From contig JAUNCU010000096.1 of assembly GCA_030526455.1 (NCBI GenBank), positions 1 through 10,577 on the forward strand: DNA of 10,577 nt, in the 5' to 3' direction. The notes beneath the pieces are model-generated. The model was not told the DNA's origin, did no database searches, and saw only the letters and a list, made by a program, of their open reading frames with translations. Below are positions 1-6,396 of this stretch, one piece after another; positions within the stretch are counted from its first letter, which is position 1; every line of letters begins with the position of its first letter. The DNA is from Bacteroidales bacterium. Its GTDB lineage: Bacteria > Bacteroidota > Bacteroidia > Bacteroidales > Muribaculaceae. The position numbers were made by a program, and so were the translations under genes.

Positions 1-52
1 ACCTGACAATGTGTAGTTTAATTTTTTAATGCAAAAAAGTGACGAAAACAGG

Positions 53-94
53 AAAAAAAGCACTGAGGCCGGTGTGTGGGGGCTCAGTGCTTTT
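53..94 (-). terminator. Intrinsic terminator of the M23 peptidase gene
   Basis: On the minus strand a perfect 12-bp stem is formed by AAAAGCACTGAG (plus-strand 56-67) and CTCAGTGCTTTT (83-94), with a loop of about 15 nt. Reading on the minus strand, the stem runs directly into seven T (plus-strand A-run 53-59). It lies about 20 bp beyond the stop codon of the minus-strand peptidase gene, as expected for its terminator. The opposite strand has only TTTTG after the stem, so a plus-strand role is weaker. Confidence 0.85.
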
Positions 95-113
95 GTTGTA
101 TTTTCTTGTTTTG

Positions 114-863
114 TTATTTGTTGCCGTAGTTGCGGGCCTCTTGGTAGGTTGATTTTGTGAAGAGGTAGGTGTCGGTGTGGGTGCATCGGTTACGGAAGTC
201 GAAGATGGCTTCGGGGTTGATGGCGTAGCCCATGAATCGAGTTTCGAAGTGGAGGTGTGGGCCAGTGCTTCGGCCGGTGTTACCCGCCAGTGCGATGGGT
301 TGGCCTGCTTTCACGTATTGGTCGGGCTTCACGAGGAAGCGAGAGAGGTGACCGTACACGGTTTCGAGGCTGTTTTCGTGGCGCAGGATCACGTAGAAAC
401 CGTAGCCGCTGCGTTCGTATTTAGTGAGGCGCACGCGTCCGCTGAAAGTAGCGTAGATGGTGTCGCCGATGGCTGCGCGGATGTCAACACCGCGGTGCAT
501 GCGGCGGAATCGAGGGCGGTAGCCGTAAGAAGAAGTCACCATGGTCTGGTTGATAGGCATGAAGTAATTCTTCACGTTGATGCGCTTGCTGTTGGGCACG
601 TTGGCGTCCTTGTAGGGGTTCACGAGTCCGCTTTCCCATCCTTCGGTGTAGATGTCGGGTTCGGGTTCGATATTTTCCCAGAGTTCCTTGGCGTACTTCT
701 GGCTTTCTTCGAGGTGGATACGTTCGTTGATTTTTGATTGGCGCGCGAGTTTGTCAGCGTGAGCCTTGCGGTAACTAGATACTGAACTGAGGCTTTGAGC
801 GCTGGCAAGGCCGGCTGCCATGATTGAGAAAATTAAGATATTTGCAAGTTTACTAAACTTCAT
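114..863 (-). CDS. Secreted M23-family (LytM-type) metallopeptidase
   Basis: This 249-aa protein is a probable peptidoglycan endopeptidase that cuts peptide cross-links in the envelope, or a LytM-like regulator. Residues 1-23 form a signal peptide: Lys4/5, a hydrophobic core NILIFSIMAAGLA, and a cleavage site near ASA-Q. A charged linker (about 30-100) precedes the LytM domain (about 105-222). The zinc-site motif HRGVD gives His123 and Asp127. GHLSRF holds His172 and GPHLHFE holds His203 and His205, so all catalytic positions of the family are present. A 25-residue tail follows the domain. The start at 863 was chosen because it begins exactly at the signal peptide. The frame stays open upstream to 1022, but that part reads as non-coding. 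The gene stands alone, with a terminator just downstream. The substrate is not readable from sequence. Confidence 0.9.
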   Translation of the reverse strand: MKFSKLANILIFSIMAAGLASAQSLSSVSSYRKAHADKLARQSKINERIHLEESQKYAKELWENIEPEPDIYTEGWESGLVNPYKDANVPNSKRINVKNYFMPINQTMVTSSYGYRPRFRRMHRGVDIRAAIGDTIYATFSGRVRLTKYERSGYGFYVILRHENSLETVYGHLSRFLVKPDQYVKAGQPIALAGNTGRSTGPHLHFETRFMGYAINPEAIFDFRNRCTHTDTYLFTKSTYQEARNYGNK

Positions 864-1264
864 AATCTTTGTTGTTTTGGCGATTCGCTGCGTGGGAGTA
901 GCGTGAATAGTTATATATATAAGGTATCGCCCAATTAATAATGGTGTTTGGAGGTTACCGGCTTTTCTAGCGAAAAACCCGTGCCGAAAAACACGTCGGC
1001 TGGCGGCAATTTTTGTCTCCAAGGGCAGGTGCGATTTTCACCCCCGCCGAATTTAAAACGCTCAAAATTACCTCATTATTCTAAGGGAGGCAAGAAAATG
1101 CTACTTAAAATATGTAAAATTGTGTCTATTTTTGTGTAATTCAAGCCACAAACGCCACGTTTTTAGTGGTTTAGGCACCAGGCATGCAAAGTGGTTAAAA
1201 AACGCTCAATTTCTTAAAATACCTAAAAAATGGCACAAATATCAGAATGTGTGCAGATTAGGCA

Positions 1265-1286
1265 GCCCCACACAGATCCCACAGAT
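1265..1286. repeat. Partial copy of the CACAGAT repeat
   Basis: This 22-nt stretch starts GCCCCACACAGATCCC and is identical to the first part of the 1438-1513 copy, after which similarity stops. It is a truncated third copy of the repeat family. Confidence 0.75.
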
Positions 1287-1294
1287 TTTATTAG

Positions 1295-1370
1295 TGCCCC
1301 ACACAGATCCCACTGATCTCACGGATTATTATTAGGGGCTCACACAGATTCAACGAGATTCAACAGAAAA
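1295..1370. repeat. 76-bp direct repeat, copy 1
   Basis: This 76-bp segment recurs at 1438-1513 with only two mismatches by my reading (CCCACTGAT against CCCACAGAT, and CACACAGATT against CACACGGATT). Inside it are short sub-units of the form CACAGAT, CACGGAT and CAACAGA, so it is itself a degenerate tandem array. Similar 'CACAGATTT/CACGGATT' intergenic repeats are, to my knowledge, common in Bacteroidota genomes. It is not CRISPR-like, since there are no regular spacers. Confidence 0.85.
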
Positions 1371-1399
1371 ATTGATTCAACAGATTAATTCGCTAAATT

Positions 1400-1413
1400 C
1401 TTCGCAAGCGAAG
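1400..1413. repeat. Short palindrome CTTCGC-AA-GCGAAG
   Basis: A perfect inverted repeat of six bases per arm lies between the two 76-bp repeat copies. Together with the following GGCAAGCC (1415-1422), its reverse complement resembles the GGCTAGCTTCGCTTGCC sequence at the end of the window. It is probably part of a dispersed non-coding element. Confidence 0.55.
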
Positions 1414-1437
1414 CGGCAAGCCGATAACGTTGAACAC

Positions 1438-1513
1438 TGCCCCACACAGATCCCACAGATCTCACGGATTATTATTAGGGGCTCACACGGATTCAACGAG
1501 ATTCAACAGAAAA
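1438..1513. repeat. 76-bp direct repeat, copy 2
   Basis: Second copy of the repeat at 1295-1370, with the same length and two substitutions. The copies are 67 bp apart. It begins TGCCCCACACAGATCCC and ends at CAACAGAAAA. Confidence 0.85.
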
Positions 1514-1582
1514 TTCGTTTAATTCGTGAACAATGCCCCACGTGAAAATTTTTGAGATGCCTTGCGGTGGATTTGATGAGGT

Positions 1583-2203
1583 TTACTCGGTGGGGAATAG
1601 GTTGGGGGAGCCGTTTAGCCACCAGATTAGGCCTAGGATCCATAGTGCTAGCACTGCTACGAAGGTGGTGAATACGTAGTAGAACGATGTGTCGGTGGTG
1701 CTTTTGCTGATGCCGAATCGGAAGCCGGCTTTTATGTCGGGGTGGTGGAAGAGGCGCCCGAGCGCGTAGAGGCCCCACACGCCGTTGAAGATGGGGATGA
1801 GGACGAGGCAGATGGCTGCCGCTACCCACACCTTTCCCGCACCCAGGCTGGCGGGGAGCCAGTAGAAATAGGCATAGTGGGCGATGCAGAACGCCACCAC
1901 CCAGAAGTATTTTTTCAGGAAATATGGGGCTTCTTTGGCATCCTCGCGGGCGTGGTCCATCCTGAAACTGAGCGCCCTTTCGCACCGCAGGCACACCTTG
2001 TGGCCGGCGTAGGACACGGCTACCATGATCACGTGGAAGGCGAAGGCGATGGCGTTGTCGAGCAGCGGCGTGCGCATGTTGTAGATGCTCACCGCCATGA
2101 TGAGGAAAAACAGCGCCGCTGCCAGCATGAAGTATTTCAGCATGGAGATTTTCCATGTGAGGGTGTTGATACGGTCGTTGATGTCGTGTCGCATAAGTCG
2201 CAT
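1583..2203 (-). CDS. Membrane protein of unknown function, five predicted helices
   Basis: I do not recognise this 206-aa protein's family. Hydrophobic segments at about 24-41, 48-68, 99-117, 124-147 and 173-197 suggest five transmembrane helices. The N-terminal 20 residues are polar and Arg-rich (MRLMRHDINDRIN), which points to a cytoplasmic N-terminus. After helix 2 comes a CLRC pair (Cys71, Cys74) and then a charged loop (about 79-98), possibly a redox or metal site. The second half is rich in aromatic residues. The frame continues upstream to 2308, but that part (Lys/Arg/Ser-rich) falls in low-complexity non-coding DNA, so I chose ATG 2203; ATG 2194 is an equal alternative. No promoter or terminator is evident. 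The long coherent frame with clean helices makes it a likely real gene, but no function is proposed. Confidence 0.72.
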   Translation of the reverse strand: MRLMRHDINDRINTLTWKISMLKYFMLAAALFFLIMAVSIYNMRTPLLDNAIAFAFHVIMVAVSYAGHKVCLRCERALSFRMDHAREDAKEAPYFLKKYFWVVAFCIAHYAYFYWLPASLGAGKVWVAAAICLVLIPIFNGVWGLYALGRLFHHPDIKAGFRFGISKSTTDTSFYYVFTTFVAVLALWILGLIWWLNGSPNLFPTE

Positions 2204-2479
2204 AATGTGATAGGTTTTAGAGTGTTGATGGATAATTGAACTTAATTGAAAAAAACTCGGTCTGCTACGATAACCGACCCTCTCCGAGGCTCTTTTCTTT
2301 GCTGCCATCTATCTCCAAGCCGCGCTCGCGAATTGCTGCGCAATTCACTCGCTTGCATGGAGTTAACCATGATAAGCCGTCTCCGACGGCGGAGGTTGGT
2401 CGCCTAGTGTTTTTGCCATAAGTCTGCCGCATTTTCAGTTTTCGGACAGGCTGGGGTGGAGAGGGGGCATCGATGGTTT
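2204..2479. other. Intergenic gap with two small hairpins
   Basis: No gene is visible in these 276 bp between recG and the membrane protein gene. Two inverted repeats stand out: GAATTGC-TGC-GCAATTC (2330-2346) and GCCGTC-TCC-GACGGC (2376-2390). Neither is followed by a T-run on either strand, so they are not convincing terminators. No clear intrinsic terminator was found downstream of recG. Confidence 0.6.
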
Positions 2480-4579
2480 TTAACTGATGAGGCCCCAGTT
2501 CACCGTGTGCTGGAAGAGGAGGCGAATGTGTGCGGCGAGTTGGCGTCCCTCGGACGAATCGAGTTGCGGGTCGTGCTCGAGATAGGCCTCGGCGTCGGCA
2601 CGTGCCTGCTCGATGATAGGGCCGTCGGTCACCAGATTAGCCACCTTCAGGTTGAAGGCAATGCCGCTCTGCTGCGTGCCCTCCATGTCGCCCGGTCCGC
2701 GCAGTTTCATATCCTCCTCAGCCACGACGAAGCCATCGTTGGTGGTCGTCATCACCTCCAGGCGGTGGCGAGTTTCCTTCGTGAGCGAATGTTTCGACAT
2801 CAGGATACAGTAACTCTGGTCGGCGCCACGGCCCACACGACCGCGCAACTGGTGGAGTTGGGAGAGGCCGAAACGCTCGGCATTCTCGATCACCATCACG
2901 CTGGCATTGGGCACATTCACGCCCACCTCGATCACGGTGGTAGCCACCAGAATGTGCGACTCGTGGCTGGCAAACTGCTGCATCTGGTAGTCCTTCTCGG
3001 CAGGCTTCATCTTGCCGTGCACCATGCTCACCTTATAGTGAGGGAACTTCTCCTGCACAATCTCGAATCCCTCTTCGAGCGCGCGCAGGTCGAGTTTCTC
3101 GTTTTCCTCGATAAGCGGATACACGATGTAGGCCTGTCGGCCCTTGCGCAACTCCTGGCCAATGAACTGATAGACCTTCTCGTGGTCGTTCTCATAGCGC
3201 AGATAAGTGCTCACAGGCTTGCGTCCAGGCGGGAGTTCGTCGATGATCGACACATCGAGGTCGCCATACACCGTCATCGATAGCGTGCGCGGTATGGGCG
3301 TGGCCGTCATCACCAGCACGTGGGGTGGGGTGGCATTCTTCTTCCACAGGCGCGCGCGCTGCGCTACACCGAAGCGGTGCTGCTCGTCGATGATGGCAAG
3401 GCCCAGGTTGCGGTATTGCACCACATCCTCCAGCAGCGCGTGGGTGCCGATAAGCAACTGGAGCGAACCGTCGAGCAAGGCGGCGTGAATCTCATCGCGC
3501 TGCTTCTTGCGCGTGCTGCCCGTGAGCAGCGCCACCTTCACCCCCACCTTCTCAGCCATGGCACTGATGGCCTCGAAATGCTGCGTGGCAAGGATTTCGG
3601 TGGGCGCCATGATGCAGGCCTGGGCATCGTTGGCAATGGCGATAAGCGCGGTGAAAAACGCCACGATCGTCTTGCCGCTGCCCACGTCGCCCTGCAGCAG
3701 GCGGTTCATCTGTCGACCGCTCATCATGTCGGCGCGAATTTCCTTAATCACCCGCTTCTGCGCCCCCGTGAGCGGGAACTGCAGGTGGTGGTTGTAGAAA
3801 TCGTTGAAATAAGAGCCCACGTGGCTGAACACCTGTCCGGCGAGTTTTTTCGTCAGGCCCTTGATGTTTTTGAGAATATGGAGTTCGAGGAAAAAGAGTT
3901 CCTCATATTTCATGCGATACTGCGCGCGCTGCAGGGCAGCGATGCTCGAGGGCAGATGCAGATTGTGCACCGCCTCGTAGACAGGCATCAGGCCACGGTG
4001 GCGAATAATCGCCTCCGGCAGCGGGTCGTGGCCCTGCTTCACAGCGTCGCTCTCCAGCAGATTTTTCGCCAACTTCTGCATCAGTCGCGACGAAAAGCCG
4101 TGGTTGCGCAGTTTCTCGGTGAGGTTATACACCCCCACCATGCCTGCAGGCTGCTGATTGGGCTGATAGGCGTCCACCTCAGGGTGGGCGATGCTGAGCG
4201 TGCGGTTGAAAGGCGTGGGTTTGCCAAAGATGATGTATTCCACCCCGGTGCGATAGGTTTGCTGGATCGACTTGATGCGGTTAAACCACACACATTCCAG
4301 CGTGCCCGTGCCGTCGGAAAACAGGCCAATCAGCCTTCGGCGCGCCCCTTCGCCCTGCGTGTTGAAAGTCACGAACCGCCCCCGCAACTGCACGCTGGGT
4401 ATGTCGTGGCCACGCAGGTCGGCGATGCGGTGAATGGTGCTGCGGTCGATGTAGCGGAAGGGGAAATTGTAGAGCATATCGTAGAAACTGCGTATGTCGA
4501 GTTCCTTGCCCAGAATTTCGGCCCGCTTCGGCCCCACACCGGTGAGGTATTTGATATCGTAACGCGTGAGATTATTCAT
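2480..4579 (-). CDS. recG: ATP-dependent DNA helicase RecG
   Basis: This 699-aa protein is a full-length RecG, the branch-migrating helicase that remodels stalled replication forks and Holliday junctions. An N-terminal wedge/OB-fold region (about 1-240) includes the helix-hairpin-like LTGVGPKRAEIL (12-23). The SF2 core follows: Walker A GDVGSGKT (297-304), APTEIL (325-330), motif II DEQH (398-401), motif III TATPIPRT (425-432), and motif VI region QLRGRVGRG (577-585). The C-terminal block AEEDMKLRGPGDMEGTQQSG (620-639) is typical of RecG. No motif is missing, and the length matches the family. Its ATG overlaps the ispD stop by 4 bp (4576-4579), so the two genes are almost certainly cotranscribed and translationally coupled. 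A plus-strand frame at 3320-4735 is a shadow. Confidence 0.97.
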   Translation of the reverse strand: MNNLTRYDIKYLTGVGPKRAEILGKELDIRSFYDMLYNFPFRYIDRSTIHRIADLRGHDIPSVQLRGRFVTFNTQGEGARRRLIGLFSDGTGTLECVWFNRIKSIQQTYRTGVEYIIFGKPTPFNRTLSIAHPEVDAYQPNQQPAGMVGVYNLTEKLRNHGFSSRLMQKLAKNLLESDAVKQGHDPLPEAIIRHRGLMPVYEAVHNLHLPSSIAALQRAQYRMKYEELFFLELHILKNIKGLTKKLAGQVFSHVGSYFNDFYNHHLQFPLTGAQKRVIKEIRADMMSGRQMNRLLQGDVGSGKTIVAFFTALIAIANDAQACIMAPTEILATQHFEAISAMAEKVGVKVALLTGSTRKKQRDEIHAALLDGSLQLLIGTHALLEDVVQYRNLGLAIIDEQHRFGVAQRARLWKKNATPPHVLVMTATPIPRTLSMTVYGDLDVSIIDELPPGRKPVSTYLRYENDHEKVYQFIGQELRKGRQAYIVYPLIEENEKLDLRALEEGFEIVQEKFPHYKVSMVHGKMKPAEKDYQMQQFASHESHILVATTVIEVGVNVPNASVMVIENAERFGLSQLHQLRGRVGRGADQSYCILMSKHSLTKETRHRLEVMTTTNDGFVVAEEDMKLRGPGDMEGTQQSGIAFNLKVANLVTDGPIIEQARADAEAYLEHDPQLDSSEGRQLAAHIRLLFQHTVNWGLIS

Positions 4580-5253
4580 GATTGGCTAGCGATGATGTGT
4601 TCGGCAATGGTGATGTCGATAGGGTGTGTGATTTTGATGTTGGTGGTTTCGCCCGTCACGAGCGCCACGTGGCCGCCGGCGTGTTCATATACCGAGGCAT
4701 CGTCGGTGAAAAACGGCTCAAAGGGCACATCGTAGGCGCGCAGCAACTCCAGTGCGCGGAACGTCTGGGGCGTCTGCACTGCACGCAGCGAGGCGCGGTC
4801 GAGTGCCACCGAACCGCCCTCGGGCAGCAACTGGCGCACCGAGTCGGTCACCGGCGTGGCGGGAATGGCGCCGCCAAATTGCTTGGCAGCCTGAAACGTG
4901 GCAGCGATGAGCGCCTGGCTCACCAGCGGGCGCACCCCGTCGTGCACCGCCACAATGTCGTCCTCGGCAAGCGAAAGCGAGAGCAGGCCGTTTTTCACCG
5001 ACTGAAAGCGGCTGTCGCCACCGTTCACCACACTGTGGGGCACATCGAAGCCATGCTCGGCGCAGAGCGATTGCCAGTAGTCCTGCTGGGCTTGCGGCAG
5101 CACCAGCACCACCTGGGTGCCAGGGCACCTAGCGAAACGTTCGATGGTGTGCATCAGCACAGGCTTCCCCGCCAGGGGCAAGAACTGCTTGGGTATTTGG
5201 CTGCCGAATCGAGTGCCACTTCCTCCGGCCACAATGATAGCGTAGTGTGTCAT
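4576..5253 (-). CDS. ispD: 2-C-methyl-D-erythritol 4-phosphate cytidylyltransferase (IspD)
   Basis: IspD joins CTP and MEP to give CDP-ME in the non-mevalonate (MEP) isoprenoid pathway in the cytoplasm. The 225-aa length fits the family. The nucleotide-binding loop AGGSGTRFG (9-17) carries Arg15, and PKQF (21-24) carries Lys22, the pair that stabilises the transition state. VHDGVRPL (103-110) holds the metal-binding Asp105. DRASLRAVQTPQTF (152-165) holds Arg153, matching the MEP-binding Arg of the E. coli enzyme, and TDDASV lies at 183-188. TNIKITHPIDI (204-214) contains Lys208. The start at 5253 lies three codons ahead of the first strand, as usual. It is first in an operon with recG. An upstream hairpin and terminator (5317-5362) could affect its expression. 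Confidence 0.96.
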   Translation of the reverse strand: MTHYAIIVAGGSGTRFGSQIPKQFLPLAGKPVLMHTIERFARCPGTQVVLVLPQAQQDYWQSLCAEHGFDVPHSVVNGGDSRFQSVKNGLLSLSLAEDDIVAVHDGVRPLVSQALIAATFQAAKQFGGAIPATPVTDSVRQLLPEGGSVALDRASLRAVQTPQTFRALELLRAYDVPFEPFFTDDASVYEHAGGHVALVTGETTNIKITHPIDITIAEHIIASQS

Positions 5254-5293
5254 GAGAGCGCGAACAAAATAAAAATGAAAAATTATGTAACCA

Positions 5294-5301
5294 CAAATTT
5301 A
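5294..5301 (-). promoter_or_regulatory. Possible -7 element for ispD-recG
   Basis: The minus strand reads TAAATTTG, an exact match to the Bacteroidota -7 consensus TAnnTTTG, about 40 nt before the ispD ATG and just past the upstream terminator. The nearest TTTG-like -33 element (5316-5319) is only 14 nt away, shorter than the usual 19-21, so the call is weak. Confidence 0.35.
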
Positions 5302-5316
5302 CACAAAAGGAACGGC

Positions 5317-5362
5317 AAAAAAAAATTAAATAGCAACTCTCTCGTCAAGAATTGCTATTTAA
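5317..5362 (-). terminator. Intrinsic terminator in the ispD upstream region
   Basis: A perfect 11-bp inverted repeat (TTAAATAGCAA at 5326-5336 and TTGCTATTTAA at 5352-5362, loop 15 nt) is followed on the minus strand by nine T (plus-strand A-run 5317-5325). There is no protein gene on the minus strand just before it. It must therefore end a non-coding transcript or act as an attenuator ahead of ispD. The stem is AU-rich, so its strength is uncertain. Confidence 0.65.
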
Positions 5363-5416
5363 GTTCATTAGGCATTCATGAGAAATTTCTAAGGTAATGA
5401 TTGTTTTAGGTTTTCT
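5317..5416 (-). ncRNA. Candidate small RNA or attenuated leader, about 100 nt
   Basis: A well-formed promoter (5422-5453) would start a minus-strand RNA near 5415-5418. It would end in the U-run of the terminator at 5317-5325, giving about 100 nt. The RNA would hold a first hairpin, TCATTA/TAATGA (arms 5395-5400 and 5365-5370), then the 11-bp terminator hairpin, which is the common layout of a bacterial sRNA. Only trivial reading frames are present (for example M-P-N-E-L-K-stop, entering the terminator stem). The alternative is a 5' leader of ispD with an attenuator. No known RNA family is recognised, and expression is inferred only. Confidence 0.45.
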
Positions 5417-5421
5417 GCAAG

Positions 5422-5453
5422 CAAAGATAGTGCAAGAATTGAATATCTGCAAA
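5422..5453 (-). promoter_or_regulatory. Bacteroidota-type promoter (TTTG-N20-TATCTTTG)
   Basis: The minus strand carries TTTG (plus-strand 5450-5453), a 20-nt spacer, then TATCTTTG (5422-5429). This is an exact fit to the -33/-7 consensus of the Bacteroidota housekeeping sigma factor, with the usual spacing. Transcription would run towards ispD, starting near 5416. It is the best promoter match I found in the window. Confidence 0.6.
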
Positions 5454-5472
5454 TCTTAACGAGTGTTATATG

Positions 5473-5514
5473 TGCATTTTTTTATTTTTGGCATATAAAT
5501 TACAGAAAAATGCA
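5473..5514. repeat. 9-bp inverted repeat in the ispD/yjjG gap
   Basis: TGCATTTTT (5473-5481) and AAAAATGCA (5506-5514) are perfect inverted copies separated by 24 nt. They lie just upstream of the minus-strand promoter at 5422-5453, so they could be a regulator site. In DNA this AT-rich, chance is also possible. Confidence 0.35.
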
Positions 5515-5624
5515 ATTACAATTGGTTATATCACAGCGAGGTAGGTGTGTGGATGTTGTTAATGTTAAATATTGTGAAATTTTGAAATAGATACACAAAT
5601 GGGTGCGTAAATGCGATTTTTTTG

Positions 5625-5632
5625 TAATTTTG
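5625..5632 (+). promoter_or_regulatory. -7 promoter element of the YjjG-type gene
   Basis: TAATTTTG matches TAnnTTTG exactly and ends five bases before ATG 5638. No TTTG lies at the expected -33 distance. If used, transcription would begin at or within a few bases of the ATG, so the mRNA would have almost no leader. It also argues against the in-frame ATG at 5611, which lies upstream of it. Confidence 0.45.
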
Positions 5633-5637
5633 TGACC

Positions 5638-6351
5638 ATGAACTACAGAATGAAAGATGTGGCCACCGTGTTTGTGGATATCGACGACACGCTCTGGTGG
5701 TTTACTGAGAACTCGAAATTGGCGCTCAGGCATGTGTATGATGCCTTTGCGCTGGAGCAGATGTGTGCCTATGAGCGCTTCAAGGAAGTGTATGTGGCGA
5801 AGAACAAGGAACTGTGGGACCTGTTTCACCACGGGCATATCGCCAAAGATTTCCTCGTGACCGAGCGCTTCCGCTTCACCCTTGCCACCTGTGGCTATGC
5901 AGGCGATGTGGAGGCGATGAGCGCGCGCATCAATGAAGAATACCTGCGCCACTTGGCCACACTGCCCACCACGCTGCCCGGCGCTCGTGATCTGCTCGAA
6001 TACCTGGTGGCGCGCGGCTACGACGTGAACACCCTGAGCAACGGCTTCAAGGGCACCCAGCAGCAAAAACTGGCTTCGGCCGGCATTGGGCATCTCATTC
6101 ACCGCCACGTGCTGAGCGACGACTGCGGCATCACCAAGCCCCAGCGCGGCATTTTCGACTACGCCCTCGAGCAGTGTGGGGCAGAGGCCGCCACCTCGGT
6201 GATGATAGGCGACAACCCCGATGCCGACATACGCGGCGCCCACGAGGCGGGATGGCGCACCATCTACTTCAATCTGCGCGGCGTGGACGCCGTGGAAGGC
6301 ACCGCCGACGCCGTGGTCACCAATCTGGAAGAAATCAAGCAAATCCTTTGA
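5638..6351 (+). CDS. yjjG: YjjG-family HAD nucleotidase (noncanonical pyrimidine nucleotidase type)
   Basis: This 237-aa haloacid-dehalogenase phosphatase resembles YjjG/YfnB, which removes phosphate from nucleoside 5'-monophosphates and helps exclude noncanonical pyrimidines. Motif I is DIDDTLWWF (14-22), with nucleophile Asp14 and general acid Asp16. The cap region (about 25-110) includes the family-like RFRFTL (77-82). Motif II is LSNG (Ser134), motif III Lys167 in ITKPQRGIF, and motif IV IGDNPDAD (190-197), so the catalytic set is complete. Starts at 5611, 5638 and 5650 are in frame. The promoter-like element at 5625-5632 rules against 5611. ATG 5650 would place motif I at the more usual distance from the N-terminus, so 5638 is a choice between near equals. 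The exact substrate is inferred from family resemblance. Confidence 0.85.
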   Translation: MNYRMKDVATVFVDIDDTLWWFTENSKLALRHVYDAFALEQMCAYERFKEVYVAKNKELWDLFHHGHIAKDFLVTERFRFTLATCGYAGDVEAMSARINEEYLRHLATLPTTLPGARDLLEYLVARGYDVNTLSNGFKGTQQQKLASAGIGHLIHRHVLSDDCGITKPQRGIFDYALEQCGAEAATSVMIGDNPDADIRGAHEAGWRTIYFNLRGVDAVEGTADAVVTNLEEIKQIL

Positions 6352-6380
6352 CGCATGGGTGATATTTGCTGAAAAAATCG

Positions 6381-6388
6381 TAATTTTG
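6381..6388 (+). promoter_or_regulatory. -7 promoter element before the DUF59 gene
   Basis: TAATTTTG lies in the 45-bp gap after the nucleotidase gene and eight bases before ATG 6397. It shares GTAATTTTG with the element at 5624-5632. A TTTG occurs at 6365-6368, but the 12-nt spacing is too short. It suggests that this gene can be transcribed on its own, with a very short leader. Confidence 0.4.
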
Positions 6389-6396
6389 CACCCGTT

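Larger units (their letters stand above)
864..1582. other. Long gene-free gap with CACAGAT-type repeats
   Basis: About 720 bp separate two minus-strand genes. The part next to the peptidase (905-925) holds a TATATATATAA tract that could belong to its promoter, but no canonical TAnnTTTG element is visible. The stretch 960-1260 shows no RNA gene or convincing ORF. From 1265 to 1513 the sequence is made of direct repeats, described separately. Open frames here (948-1139, 1120-1335) look random or are built from the repeats. Confidence 0.7.

Noticed and set aside
864..1022. In-frame N-terminal extension of the M23 peptidase to ATG 1022
   Set aside because: The added residues are unlike any part of the family and would bury the signal peptide that begins exactly at ATG 863.
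1155..1177. Terminator-like GCCAC...GTGG hairpin
   Set aside because: The stem is only four to five pairs and no T-run follows on either strand.
948..1335. Plus-strand frames at 948-1139 and 1120-1335
   Set aside because: They are short, lack any recognisable domain, and the second is largely translated CACAGAT repeat (TQIPQI, HTDPTDLTD).
1265..1513. CRISPR array
   Set aside because: There are only two full copies of 76 bp and one fragment, with unequal non-spacer gaps and no cas genes.
3320..4735. 471-aa plus-strand frame opposite recG and ispD
   Set aside because: It is antisense to two fully motif-supported genes, is His/Val/Leu/Arg-rich in the manner of a shadow frame, and crosses both gene ends.
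5611..5637. Upstream start ATG 5611 for the YjjG-type gene
   Set aside because: The extension MRFFCNFVT overlaps the promoter-like TAATTTTG element and moves motif I too far from the N-terminus.
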